A stretch of DNA of 64,000 nt from the NCBI GenBank assembly GCA_043785105.1, contig JAYVXO010000228.1, positions 4,849 to 68,848 of the forward strand, written 5' to 3'. The position numbers and the translations under genes are program-made. Of the stretch, positions 54,089 through 61,447 are shown in pieces (the stretch's first letter is position 1; the number at the start of each line of letters is the position of its first letter). The DNA comes from Fimbriiglobus sp043785105. Lineage in GTDB: Bacteria; Planctomycetota; Planctomycetia; Gemmatales; Gemmataceae. Below the pieces are notes generated by a model. The model saw only the letters and a list, made by a program, of their open reading frames with translations. It did no database searches and was not told the origin of the DNA.

Positions 54089-55048
54089 CTACTTCGAGTA
54101 GGCTTTGTTCACGTCGTCTTCGGTGAGTGTGATGTTGCACTCGGGGCCTTCGTCGTGCAGGATTTTGTCGGCGAGGAAGCGGTTGAGTGGGTAGAGAATA
54201 CTGAAGTGGCTGGCCCGACGGACGGGCAGGAATTGGACCTTGGCGTTGGTCGAGGATTTCGCCATCGCCTTGAGGGAATCAATGTTTCCCTCGACCGCGC
54301 CTTCCAAAACAAAGGTCGGACTCTTGACGGTCGCAAGCCACTTGCCCGGTGAGCGGAGCGTGATTTCCTTCGGGTTGGTCGTGTCGAACGGGTTGAACTC
54401 GGCGGGGTAACCGGACACGTCATGCACGGGGCCGAACGAGAAGACCGCCCGGAACCGATCGGAACACTCCGCCACAAGTAGAACGAGCGTGCCGCCGGTG
54501 CTATGGCCGCCCAAGTAGATGCGCTTCGGATCAACGTACTCTTGCTTGCTCAGGTACTCCGCGGCGGCCAGCACGTCATCGACTTCGCCGAGAAAACTTT
54601 CCCTACGACCGGGGTTGTCATTGCCCCCGCGCAGGGACGGCCGCATCATCACGATTCCGGCTTTGCGGTAGGCGGCGGCGGACTGTTCGTTACTCGGATT
54701 CATCGCGGCCCAAGAACTCTCGCCGATCGAGTAGTAATCGCCGCCCGTGATCCAAATGATCGCGGGGTGCTTCTTGCCGTCCTTCGGGTCCGGCGTGAGG
54801 TACGCGGCCAGCTTGCCGACCGGCGATTCGTACCGGACCGTGCGAAACAACCGAGCCGGCGGCTCGGGGACTTCCTCTTTGACGTGCGACGGCCCCGTTA
54901 ACTTGGTCTGAAACCCCTGTCGCGCTTCGACCAAAGTCCGCGTCGTCTCGACACGCACGCTGTCGGGATCTATGGACGACGATTGCGGACCCAGTCCGCA
55001 CCCGGTTATCAGGAAAATGACCAACGGGGCATATGGATAAGGTTTCAT
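54089..55048 (-). CDS. Alpha/beta-hydrolase lipoprotein (prolyl-oligopeptidase-like fold)
   Basis: The product has 319 residues. A lipoprotein signal (YPYAPLVIFLITGCG, Cys near residue 17) is followed by a soluble linker. The hydrolase core has HPAIIWITGGDYYS, the nucleophile elbow YLGGHSTGGTLVLL (GHSTGG) and a probable catalytic His in RASHFSILYPL; an Asp/Glu lies in VLEGAVEGN. It is probably an outer-membrane or periplasmic esterase/peptidase of unknown substrate. Confidence 0.83.
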   Translation of the reverse strand: MKPYPYAPLVIFLITGCGLGPQSSSIDPDSVRVETTRTLVEARQGFQTKLTGPSHVKEEVPEPPARLFRTVRYESPVGKLAAYLTPDPKDGKKHPAIIWITGGDYYSIGESSWAAMNPSNEQSAAAYRKAGIVMMRPSLRGGNDNPGRRESFLGEVDDVLAAAEYLSKQEYVDPKRIYLGGHSTGGTLVLLVAECSDRFRAVFSFGPVHDVSGYPAEFNPFDTTNPKEITLRSPGKWLATVKSPTFVLEGAVEGNIDSLKAMAKSSTNAKVQFLPVRRASHFSILYPLNRFLADKILHDEGPECNITLTEDDVNKAYSK

Positions 55049-55152
55049 CGCGGGATCTCAAGTTGTGTCCGACCAATAGCGGCACGAAAGGCTAGCTGCG
55101 CGAAGTGCGGTTGTCAAAAGCGAGTGCGATGAAGTGGCGACCGAATTTGGCA

Positions 55153-55299
55153 TTCCCGGCGAACCGGCGACGTCAGTCGCCTGGGTAAAACCTGCCTCGT
55201 GTTTGTGACAAACCACCCGACACAAGTTGCCGGGGTAAAAACTGAACTCCTGTTTGTGGTAGCCCACCCAGGCGACTGACGTCGCCGGTTCGCCGGGAA
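55153..55299. repeat. 147-bp MITE-like element with 34-bp perfect terminal inverted repeats
   Basis: The arms 55153-55186 and 55266-55299 are perfect complements, beginning TTCCCGGCGAACCGGCGACG. The interior contains two diverged direct copies of GGGTAAAA-CTG-CTC-TGTTTGTG. It encodes nothing and lies in the 404-bp gap 55049-55453, where it interrupts a small minus-strand reading frame. Confidence 0.9.
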
Positions 55300-55448
55300 C
55301 GTGTTGTAACATAGCCGCACTCTGTTTTCGCCCGTTCCAGAAATGCTTGATCGACTACCCCGAGTGCAGACCACGCCGGGGTGAAGCCGAGAATCGTTCC
55401 AATATCAACCGGGTCTGGCAAGGCTTTCTCTACACTTTTCAACGGCAC
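55173..55448 (-). pseudogene. Small reading frame disrupted by the MITE-like element
   Basis: From a GTG at 55448 the frame reads PLKSVEKALPDPVDIGTILG, FTPAWSALGVVDQAFLERAK and TECGYVT, about 50 residues that look protein-like. It then runs into the inverted repeat and ends in repeat-derived codons. It would be the third gene of the DUF6428 unit. No family was recognised. Confidence 0.35.
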
Positions 55449-55453
55449 TCGTA

Positions 55454-55606
55454 TTACAAGTCGCCCGGAACCTCGCCGCCGTTGCGGCTGCCGTAGCCTC
55501 GCCACGTCGCCTGTGCCACGGACTTGGTGACCGACCGCACGGATTCACATTCGTGAAACGCACGAGCGAAGTCAAGCGCGAAGTTGCCGAACAACCTGAA
55601 CACCAT
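55454..55606 (-). CDS. Small hypothetical protein (50 residues)
   Basis: The ATG at 55606 lies nine bases after the DUF6428 stop, with GTAGGG just upstream. The sequence contains VFRLFGNFALDFARAFHECE, SVTKSVAQATWRGYGSRNGG and ends EVPGDL. The position suggests translation as part of the DUF6428 operon. No family was recognised. Confidence 0.45.
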   Translation of the reverse strand: MVFRLFGNFALDFARAFHECESVRSVTKSVAQATWRGYGSRNGGEVPGDL

Positions 55607-55615
55607 GCCCTACAG

Positions 55616-56071
55616 CTAGCAACAACCCGACCCTGGACTACACGCCTCCCCGACCGGTACCACCCCGCACTTCTCGCGGGCCAGGCAATCGGTGTGTTTG
55701 GTCCCCAAGTGAAACAGCACGCCCGCCGGCGTGACCTCGGCCATTGCCACCGGGTATTGCGACACCGTGGCCCCTTCGTATTCCATCTCAACTGGCAGTT
55801 CGTCCGACTTCAAAAGAGGAGCCGCCATCCGCAAAATTGCAGCCAACTTGGTCGTCGTGATCCGGTGATCCACATCGTCGGCGACCCACACTTGGAGAAC
55901 GCAAGTCACGGACGACCGCGTCGTCCCGCCACAGTCGATGAAGTCCTTCTGCACCCGCCCCACCTCCGTGATGTGGAAGTGAGCCGGAACGAACTCGCCC
56001 CCCGGCAACATCAAGTGAACCCCCGCATCCGGGCCATCCGATAAGACAGTTCGCAGTTCGCCAATGTTCAT
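55616..56071 (-). CDS. DUF6428 family protein with Cys-rich tail
   Basis: The product has 151 residues from the ATG at 56071. It shows the family pattern: GEFVPAHFHITEVGRVQKDF, IDCGGTTRSSVTCVLQVWVA, DDVDHRITTTKLAAIL and HLGTKHTDCLAREKCGVVPV. The C-terminus ends in CSPGSGCC, a Cys cluster that could bind soft metals. In other bacteria I recall this family near arsenic-response genes (arsR or arsenate reductase), but none is present here. Function is unknown. Confidence 0.82.
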   Translation of the reverse strand: MNIGELRTVLSDGPDAGVHLMLPGGEFVPAHFHITEVGRVQKDFIDCGGTTRSSVTCVLQVWVADDVDHRITTTKLAAILRMAAPLLKSDELPVEMEYEGATVSQYPVAMAEVTPAGVLFHLGTKHTDCLAREKCGVVPVGEACSPGSGCC

Positions 56072-56136
56072 CCGGGTTACCTCGGTACAAAGTTCAGGTT
56101 GGCCACAACAGTCTGCGTGAACATAATACACCAGCA

Positions 56137-56358
56137 TCACCAACTCCGGATTCGCTCCAGTACCTGCTCCCAAGTCCGCACGTTAGTCGGGTCAGCCTCG
56201 TGGGCTGCCAGACGTTCATCGAGTTCAGCGATAAGGTCATCCGACGCTTCCGGCTGCCAACCACCATCGACCACCTGATCCCACAGCCGACAAGCAAACG
56301 CCAACCGTTCCTCCACCGGCCACGTCTGCACAACATCCCAGGTCATCGTAGGGTCCAT
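56137..56358 (-). CDS. Solitary addiction-module antitoxin-like protein (TIGR02574 type)
   Basis: The product has 73 residues with TWDVVQTWPVEERLAFACRL, LWDQVVDGGWQ and DELDERLAAHEADP, ending TWEQVLERIRSW, the layout of this antitoxin family (compare 15982-16206). GGAGG lies seven bases before the ATG at 56358. No toxin gene is adjacent, so it may be an orphan or act in trans. Confidence 0.72.
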   Translation of the reverse strand: MDPTMTWDVVQTWPVEERLAFACRLWDQVVDGGWQPEASDDLIAELDERLAAHEADPTNVRTWEQVLERIRSW

Positions 56359-56460
56359 GACCGTTCCTCCGATACGTTTGCGAATAGGCGTCAACATTCT
56401 ATTCGACATAACCTTTGTTCGTAAGCAATTCATGTCCAGTATCGAGGACAAGCATGATGT

Positions 56461-56718
56461 TCATGCTCCTCGGTGTTGGGCTTGCTCACGCAGTTGACGG
56501 GCTTGAACTTGGCTATCGGCAATGTCCGAACGGCTGCCGACGAGGCCTTCCGCGTGCCAAAACGCAACGAGATCTGCTCCGTTGCGAACTTCAGATACAA
56601 AGGGGCAGGCTGAAGTGAGTAAGCGGATGGCGTAATCGGGCAGTGACATACCCCGGCGCAACGCCTCATCGGTCAAGGCGTCCGCGAGGTTGTCGGGTAA
56701 CTCTAAAGTCTGAGGCAT
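56461..56718 (-). CDS. Small antitoxin-like protein
   Basis: The product has 85 residues. The N-terminus PQTLELPDNLADALTDEALR and RGMSLPDYAIRLLTSA resembles the ribbon-helix-helix antitoxins of VapBC-type systems. The C-terminus is basic and Gln-rich. GGAG precedes the ATG. No partner toxin is adjacent. Confidence 0.65.
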   Translation of the reverse strand: MPQTLELPDNLADALTDEALRRGMSLPDYAIRLLTSACPFVSEVRNGADLVAFWHAEGLVGSRSDIADSQVQARQLREQAQHRGA

Positions 56719-56805
56719 CTGTGGTCTCCACGGTGCCAGGAACCGACCCGAGTAGCAATTGACTCAATCCACACTGTCACGCCTATCTCGAAGAAGTGAG
56801 GTGAT

Positions 56806-57096
56806 TCATAAACCGCGAGGCATTTGCCGGGCAGAATGAACCACAGCTACGATGTCGATCTGGGTGTCATCCACCACACGATACACGATCCGGTAGGGGT
56901 GTTCTAACAGTTCACGCAGCGAGTCATGCTGGTACTCAGGTACAACAGATCCTAGCCTGGGTTGACTCGTCAACTGTTCACTCCGCGCGAAAATCTGCAC
57001 GATCATACGACGCGAATACAATGCGGAATGTCTCGCAATATACGTTTGAACTACACGCAGGTCAGCTAATGCCGTATCGGTCCAAGTCACCGTCAT
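56806..57096 (-). CDS. ParE/RelE-superfamily toxin
   Basis: The product has 96 residues with VTWTDTALADLRVVQTYIAR at the start, RLGSVVPEYQHDSLREL and PYRIVYRVVDDTQIDIVAVV, then HSARQMP, the standard ParE/RelE features. The ATG at 57096 lies two bases after the antitoxin stop. Which target it poisons cannot be told from sequence. Confidence 0.92.
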   Translation of the reverse strand: MTVTWTDTALADLRVVQTYIARHSALYSRRMIVQIFARSEQLTSQPRLGSVVPEYQHDSLRELLEHPYRIVYRVVDDTQIDIVAVVHSARQMPRGL

Positions 57097-57098
57097 GG

Positions 57099-57284
57099 CT
57101 AATCCAGCCCGAATTGACGTTTCGCTTCCGATAACAGCACTACTCGTCCGGCGTGGGAGTCGTCCAGACCGGCTTGCACCGCTTGCCGGAAGTAGATTTG
57201 GTATTGCAGGTCTTCCCAAGTCGCGTCGTCCGGAAGCTGTTCGACCAACCGTCGAGCCTCTTCTTTAACTGTGGCAGTTGACAT
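57099..57284 (-). CDS. Antitoxin partner of the ParE-like toxin
   Basis: The product has 61 residues: STATVKEEARRLVEQLPDDA, TWEDLQYQIYFRQAVQAG, ending SEAKRQFGLD. This is a common short antitoxin paired with RelE/ParE toxins. GGAGG stands seven bases before the ATG. It is the first gene of the pair. Confidence 0.87.
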   Translation of the reverse strand: MSTATVKEEARRLVEQLPDDATWEDLQYQIYFRQAVQAGLDDSHAGRVVLLSEAKRQFGLD

Positions 57285-57394
57285 GTGATAGCCTCCGTTA
57301 CAAACGTGAAAAATTTTTGCAATTATAAGAGTCCGGAGCGAAACACAAAATTGGAAGCCCGAGTAACCTGTCGTTATACGAGCAGCTTCCCACC

Positions 57395-58555
57395 TTACTT
57401 CCCCGTGAACTTGCCGACGGTGTCGAGGAATTCGCTGTTCGAGGCGGTTTTGGCGAGTTGTTTGATGAGGGCTTCCATGGATTCGTCGGGGCGCATTTTG
57501 AGGAGGCTGCGGCGGAGGAGGGTGATGCGTTCGTACATCTCCGGGGGGAGGAGGCGTTCTTCCTTGCGGGTGCCGGATTGCGACAGGTCGATGGCGGGGT
57601 AGATGCGCTTGTCGGCGAGCTTGCGGTCGAGGACCAGTTCCATGTTGCCGGTGCCTTTGAACTCCTGGAAAATCACGTCGTCCATGCGGGAGTTGGTTTC
57701 AATCAACGCGGTGCCCAAAATGGTTAGCGTGCCGCCTTCTTCAAAGGCGCGGGCGGCGCCGAACAGTCGCTTCGGGATGTCCAGCGCGCGGCTATCGACG
57801 CCACCGGACATCGTCTTGCCGCCTGACCCGCTTGCCTTGTTGTAAGCGCGGGCCAACCGCGTCAGGCTGTCCAACAGCACGACCACGTCGCGGCCTTGTT
57901 CGGTCAGCCGCTTGGCACGTTCGATCACCAACTCGGCGGTGCGGGTGTGGACGACGGCGTCTTGGTCGTTGCTACTCGCCACGACTTCACATTGACCGCC
58001 GTTGGCCTTCACCTCGGGCCGCAGGAACATGCGCCGGAAGTCCGTCACTTCTTCCGGGCGTTCATCGACCAACAGCACAATCACGTGGATTTCTGGGTAA
58101 TTCAACGCAATCGCGGAGGCCAAGTGCGACAGCAACACCGTCTTGCCGGAACGAGGCGGCGCGACGATTAAACCCCGCTGCCCTTTGCCGATCGGCGTGA
58201 ACAGGTCGATGACGCGGGTGGTCAGCGGCTCCGCGCCGGTTTCGACCCGGAGCCAGGACGTGGGGTCCACCGGCGTCAGTTCGTCCCAGTTGCGGCGGCG
58301 AAACGCTTTCGCTTCGGTGCCTTCGATTTGCTCGACGGTAGTCAGCCGGGGGCCGGCGTCGCCGCGTTGCGGCGGCATCACCCGCCCTGCCACGAGTAGC
58401 CCTTGTTTCAGTTTGAATTGCTGAATGAGGGGCAACGACACGTAGGGATCGTTGGGCCGGGCGGCGTATTGGCGCGCGGGGTCTCGAAGAAACCCGAACC
58501 CCTTGGGGGTGACTTCGAGGACGCCTTGCGACGTAGTGGAATTGGTCACGGTCAT
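57395..58555 (-). CDS. rho: Transcription termination factor Rho (short form)
   Basis: This ATP-dependent RNA translocase ends transcription. The 386-residue product lacks the N-terminal helix-bundle domain of the E. coli protein (419 residues) and starts almost directly with the RNA-binding cold-shock-like domain (GVLEVTPKGFGFLRDP). The ATPase has Walker A APPRSGKTVLL (about 131-141), VLLVDERPEEVTDFRR, VVVLLDSLTRLARAYN, and the Q/R-loop region GGVDSRALDIPKRLFGAAR. The C-terminus NLNTVGKFTGK-like end is intact. The upstream gap 58556-58882 contains only a small REP hairpin. Confidence 0.97.
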   Translation of the reverse strand: MTVTNSTTSQGVLEVTPKGFGFLRDPARQYAARPNDPYVSLPLIQQFKLKQGLLVAGRVMPPQRGDAGPRLTTVEQIEGTEAKAFRRRNWDELTPVDPTSWLRVETGAEPLTTRVIDLFTPIGKGQRGLIVAPPRSGKTVLLSHLASAIALNYPEIHVIVLLVDERPEEVTDFRRMFLRPEVKANGGQCEVVASSNDQDAVVHTRTAELVIERAKRLTEQGRDVVVLLDSLTRLARAYNKASGSGGKTMSGGVDSRALDIPKRLFGAARAFEEGGTLTILGTALIETNSRMDDVIFQEFKGTGNMELVLDRKLADKRIYPAIDLSQSGTRKEERLLPPEMYERITLLRRSLLKMRPDESMEALIKQLAKTASNSEFLDTVGKFTGK

Positions 58556-58816
58556 GGATCGACTTTCGCGGTGCGGAAGTAGCTAACGTCACCAAAACGG
58601 CGAACGTAGCGGCCCGTCAGAGGTCATCAACAGACGGGCGGGGGATGGAAACGAGGAGTTCGCAAACTGTTTTTGCCAAAAAACGGATGGCGCAGGGGCC
58701 ATCGGTTTAGGGATTGTAGACTGCCTACCCCCGCTATGCCAAGAGCGAAATCCGATATGCAGGCAAGAATGCGTCTGACAAATCGTTTTGGCACGCTGTC
58801 GTCAACAGGGTTTTCG

Positions 58817-58860
58817 GCCCTGAAAGGGATGTTCTGTCAGCCCAGGGCGATGCCCTGGGA
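58817..58860. repeat. REP-like hairpins
   Basis: GCCCTGAAAGGG and CAGCCCAGGGCGATGCCCTGGG form two short stems in the rho upstream gap. The motifs recur in many planctomycete intergenic regions by recollection. Confidence 0.6.
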
Positions 58861-58882
58861 ACTCGGATGGGGCGTGCTGATT

Positions 58883-59668
58883 TCATCCGTGGCGTTGGGC
58901 TTCACGCACACTATCCGGCACACGGCGACGGTACACGAAAATGGCCCAGGCGCCGGCGATGAGCACGGACATCCCACCGCACACGAATAGAATTTGCCGC
59001 ATTAACGGGTTGGCGAGACCGACGGGGGACTTTTCGAGAATCTCGCCTGTTTTGTAGTCGAAGGCGTACTTCACCGATTCTTGGGTGTACATCACGAAGC
59101 GACCGCTGGCTTCGTTCAGCGATCCGCTGGCGTACCACAACAGGTGTTCCGGGGAGTGGTGTAGCTCGTAAGGATTTTCGACGAATTCGCGGAGCATGTA
59201 ACGTTTCGTCAGTTGGCCATTCTTGAAGAAGCTCACGGCAGGTCCGTCGAGTTGTTTTTGGACCGTGGATTCGGTCGGTCGGATGCCACCGGGGAAACTC
59301 TCGGTGCGCCAAAAATCCCCTTCGATTCGCACCATGTAGACGCCGTCGTCGGAAATCAGCGCGTGGTCACGCGGAACGAACTCCTCTAACTTCGTTTCCC
59401 ACACCAAGTCCATCGTGTCGGCGTTTTTGTACAGCCCCGGCTTCGGAAACGTTTCTCGGAGTTCAACGAACTGCCGCTTCTGCTTGTCGGACCCGTTTTC
59501 CAGTTCGATCCGAATGTTGCCGAACTGGACGAAGATAAATAGGCCTTTGTTGTTCACCGACTTCGAGTAACTCGTCGGTTCCACAGCCACACCCGCTGCG
59601 AAGACGGTGTGCGAGACCAGCAAAACGCTAAGAGCCGAAATGACGTGTCGGAACATGGTGGCCTTCAT
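58883..59668 (-). CDS. Exported protein with C-terminal membrane anchor, coupled to the sigma-54 regulator
   Basis: The product has 261 residues. A signal peptide (ISALSVLLVSHTVFAAG) and a C-terminal membrane helix (QILFVCGGMSVLIAGAWAIF, then VYRRR) place about 200 residues in the periplasm. The periplasmic part shows beta-rich text such as GDFWRTESFPGGIRPTESTV, FVENPYELHHSPEHLLWYAS and YKTGEILEKSPVG, without a family I can name. The ATG abuts the stop of the sigma-54 activator gene (TAAATG), so they are translationally coupled. Confidence 0.75.
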   Translation of the reverse strand: MKATMFRHVISALSVLLVSHTVFAAGVAVEPTSYSKSVNNKGLFIFVQFGNIRIELENGSDKQKRQFVELRETFPKPGLYKNADTMDLVWETKLEEFVPRDHALISDDGVYMVRIEGDFWRTESFPGGIRPTESTVQKQLDGPAVSFFKNGQLTKRYMLREFVENPYELHHSPEHLLWYASGSLNEASGRFVMYTQESVKYAFDYKTGEILEKSPVGLANPLMRQILFVCGGMSVLIAGAWAIFVYRRRVPDSVREAQRHG

Positions 59669-60763
59669 TTAGTGATCTGCTTCCAGTTGATCGGGCACCG
59701 CGTCCGCTTTGGCGTCTTGGGTGCGAAACTCTTCGATCTTTTTGTGCAGCGTGTTCCGGTTGATCCCGAGTCGCGTGGCGGCCTTCACTTGCACGCCGTC
59801 GCACTGCCGCATCACCTGTTCGATCAACTCCCGCTCCACGCCGCCCACAAGGTAATCATAGAGTTTCGACGCCGGCGGAAGCGAACTGGTCACGCCGGTT
59901 TTGATGAGCGCCCGGATGATCGACGGCACGTCGTGTGCAACAGCACCCCCGTTCGGCTTCATCGACCGCAGCGCCATCCGGGGGCGATCGAGCTTGAGTA
60001 CCTCGGCCAAGAGTTGCCCGTTGTCCGACAGCACCACGAGCCGTTCGATCGCGTTTTCCAACTCCCGCACGTTGCCGGGCCAGTCGTGGGATTTGAGCGC
60101 CGTCAGCACTTCGGGGTTGAGTTCCGGCGCCGGGAACAACTTATTTTGCTCCGCGTACTTCTTCAAAAAGAATTGCGCCAGTGCCGGGATGTCCTCGCGC
60201 CGGTCCCGAAGCGGTGGCAACGTGATCGGCACGACGTTGAGCCGGTAGTAAAGGTCTTCCCGAAACTGCCCCAGTTCAACCAGTTCTTCCAGCGTGGCAT
60301 TCGTAGCGGCGACGACGCGAACATCGACCCGCTTGGTCGTGCTTTCCCCGACCCGCTCGAACTCCCGTTCTTGCAACACCCGCAGCAACTTCACCTGAAG
60401 CTTCGGGGACATGCTGTTAATTTCATCCAAGAAGATCGTCCCGCCGTGGGCCGCTTCAAACCGCCCCGGCTTATTGTCGATCGCCCCGGTGAACGCCCCT
60501 TTGACGTGGCCGAACAGTTCGCTTTCGAGCAAGTTCTCGTGAAGTGCCCCGCAATTCACCCGAATGTACGGCCCATCGGACCGCTTGCTTCGCTTGTGAA
60601 TGGCCTTGGCAATGACTTCCTTGCCGGTGCCGGTTTCGCCGATGAGCAACACCGTCGCCGACCGTGGTGCGGCAAGCGACACCATGCGGTAGACTTCTTG
60701 CATCGCCGACGCAGTGCCCACGATTTCGGGCAAAGGCGGCTCGAATTGCTCCAATTTAGGCAT
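59669..60763 (-). CDS. Sigma-54-dependent transcriptional activator (no receiver domain)
   Basis: The product has 364 residues. The AAA+ sigma-54-interaction domain starts almost at once: Walker A GETGTGKE (42-49), the GAFTGA loop (89-94), Walker B GTIFLDEINSMSP, and the arginine-finger region FREDLYYRLNVV. The C-terminus carries a Fis-type helix-turn-helix (VKAATRLGINRNTLHKKIEE). The usual N-terminal response-receiver or GAF sensor is absent, so input must come from another protein. Its partner gene follows without a gap. Confidence 0.95.
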   Translation of the reverse strand: MPKLEQFEPPLPEIVGTASAMQEVYRMVSLAAPRSATVLLIGETGTGKEVIAKAIHKRSKRSDGPYIRVNCGALHENLLESELFGHVKGAFTGAIDNKPGRFEAAHGGTIFLDEINSMSPKLQVKLLRVLQEREFERVGESTTKRVDVRVVAATNATLEELVELGQFREDLYYRLNVVPITLPPLRDRREDIPALAQFFLKKYAEQNKLFPAPELNPEVLTALKSHDWPGNVRELENAIERLVVLSDNGQLLAEVLKLDRPRMALRSMKPNGGAVAHDVPSIIRALIKTGVTSSLPPASKLYDYLVGGVERELIEQVMRQCDGVQVKAATRLGINRNTLHKKIEEFRTQDAKADAVPDQLEADH

Positions 60764-60919
60764 TCGTCACGGCCACCTGGGAGAGGAAGCCGAAGGATAA
60801 GCAGGAAGTGCCCGCTCAGATGACCTAGTTTAGTACGAATTGCTAGAAGTTGCTACAGAGATTGCCCGAAATCTGGGCGATGGGTGTCGCAACACGATCT
60901 GTTCTCTAGTCGCTTGTTT

Positions 60920-61378
60920 GTTAGCCCGACGAGCGAGCGAGGCGTTCGGTCGGTCCCTCTCTCGCGCGTTTTGAAGTTGCGCTTTTCGGACTACCCCGAA
61001 GGGGTTGAAGATAGTAGCCCAGGGTCGCGGCGCTTCGTCGCGCACCCTGGGTCGGCCCGGAATCGGTTCTTACCCCGCAGGGGTTACATCGTTCCCAGTG
61101 ACGCATGATGTAACCCCTGCGGGGTAATGCCTGGGTGGTGTCGAGAACCCAGGGTGCGCGACGAAGCGCCGCGCACCCTGGGTTGGACCAGAAACGGATC
61201 TTACCCCGCAGGGGTTACATCGTTCCAAGTGGCGCAAGATGCAACCCCTTCAGGGTAAGTCATGGGTGGTGCCGATCACCCAGGGTGCGCGACGAAGCGC
61301 CGCGACCCTGGGCTATTATCTTCAACCCCTTCGGGGTAGCCCGAAACCGCAACGTCAAAACGCGCGCGTCGGGCTAAC
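60920..61378. repeat. Compound 459-bp foldback with nested REP hairpins
   Basis: The outer arms GTTAGCCCGACG (60920) and CGTCGGGCTAAC (61367) enclose CTACCCCGAAGGGGTTGAAG, paired with CTTCAACCCCTTCGGGGTAG. Further in are several CCAGGGTGCGCGACGAAGCG stems and two hairpins starting TTACCCCGCAGGGGTTACAT. The gap 60764-61447 contains nothing else I can support. Open frames across it are repeat-derived. Confidence 0.9.
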
Positions 61379-61447
61379 CTGAACGCGGCATTGAAACAGA
61401 AAGCGCTCCAATGCAGGTGCGCTGACAATCGAAATTTGGTCGGGCCA

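Noticed and set aside
55405..55791. Minus-strand 128-codon frame overlapping the DUF6428 gene
   Set aside because: It is out of frame with DUF6428, Arg-rich as shadow frames are here, and has no start signal.
60830..61045. Minus-strand frame reading NASLARRANKQ
   Set aside because: It is encoded by the REP palindrome, as above.
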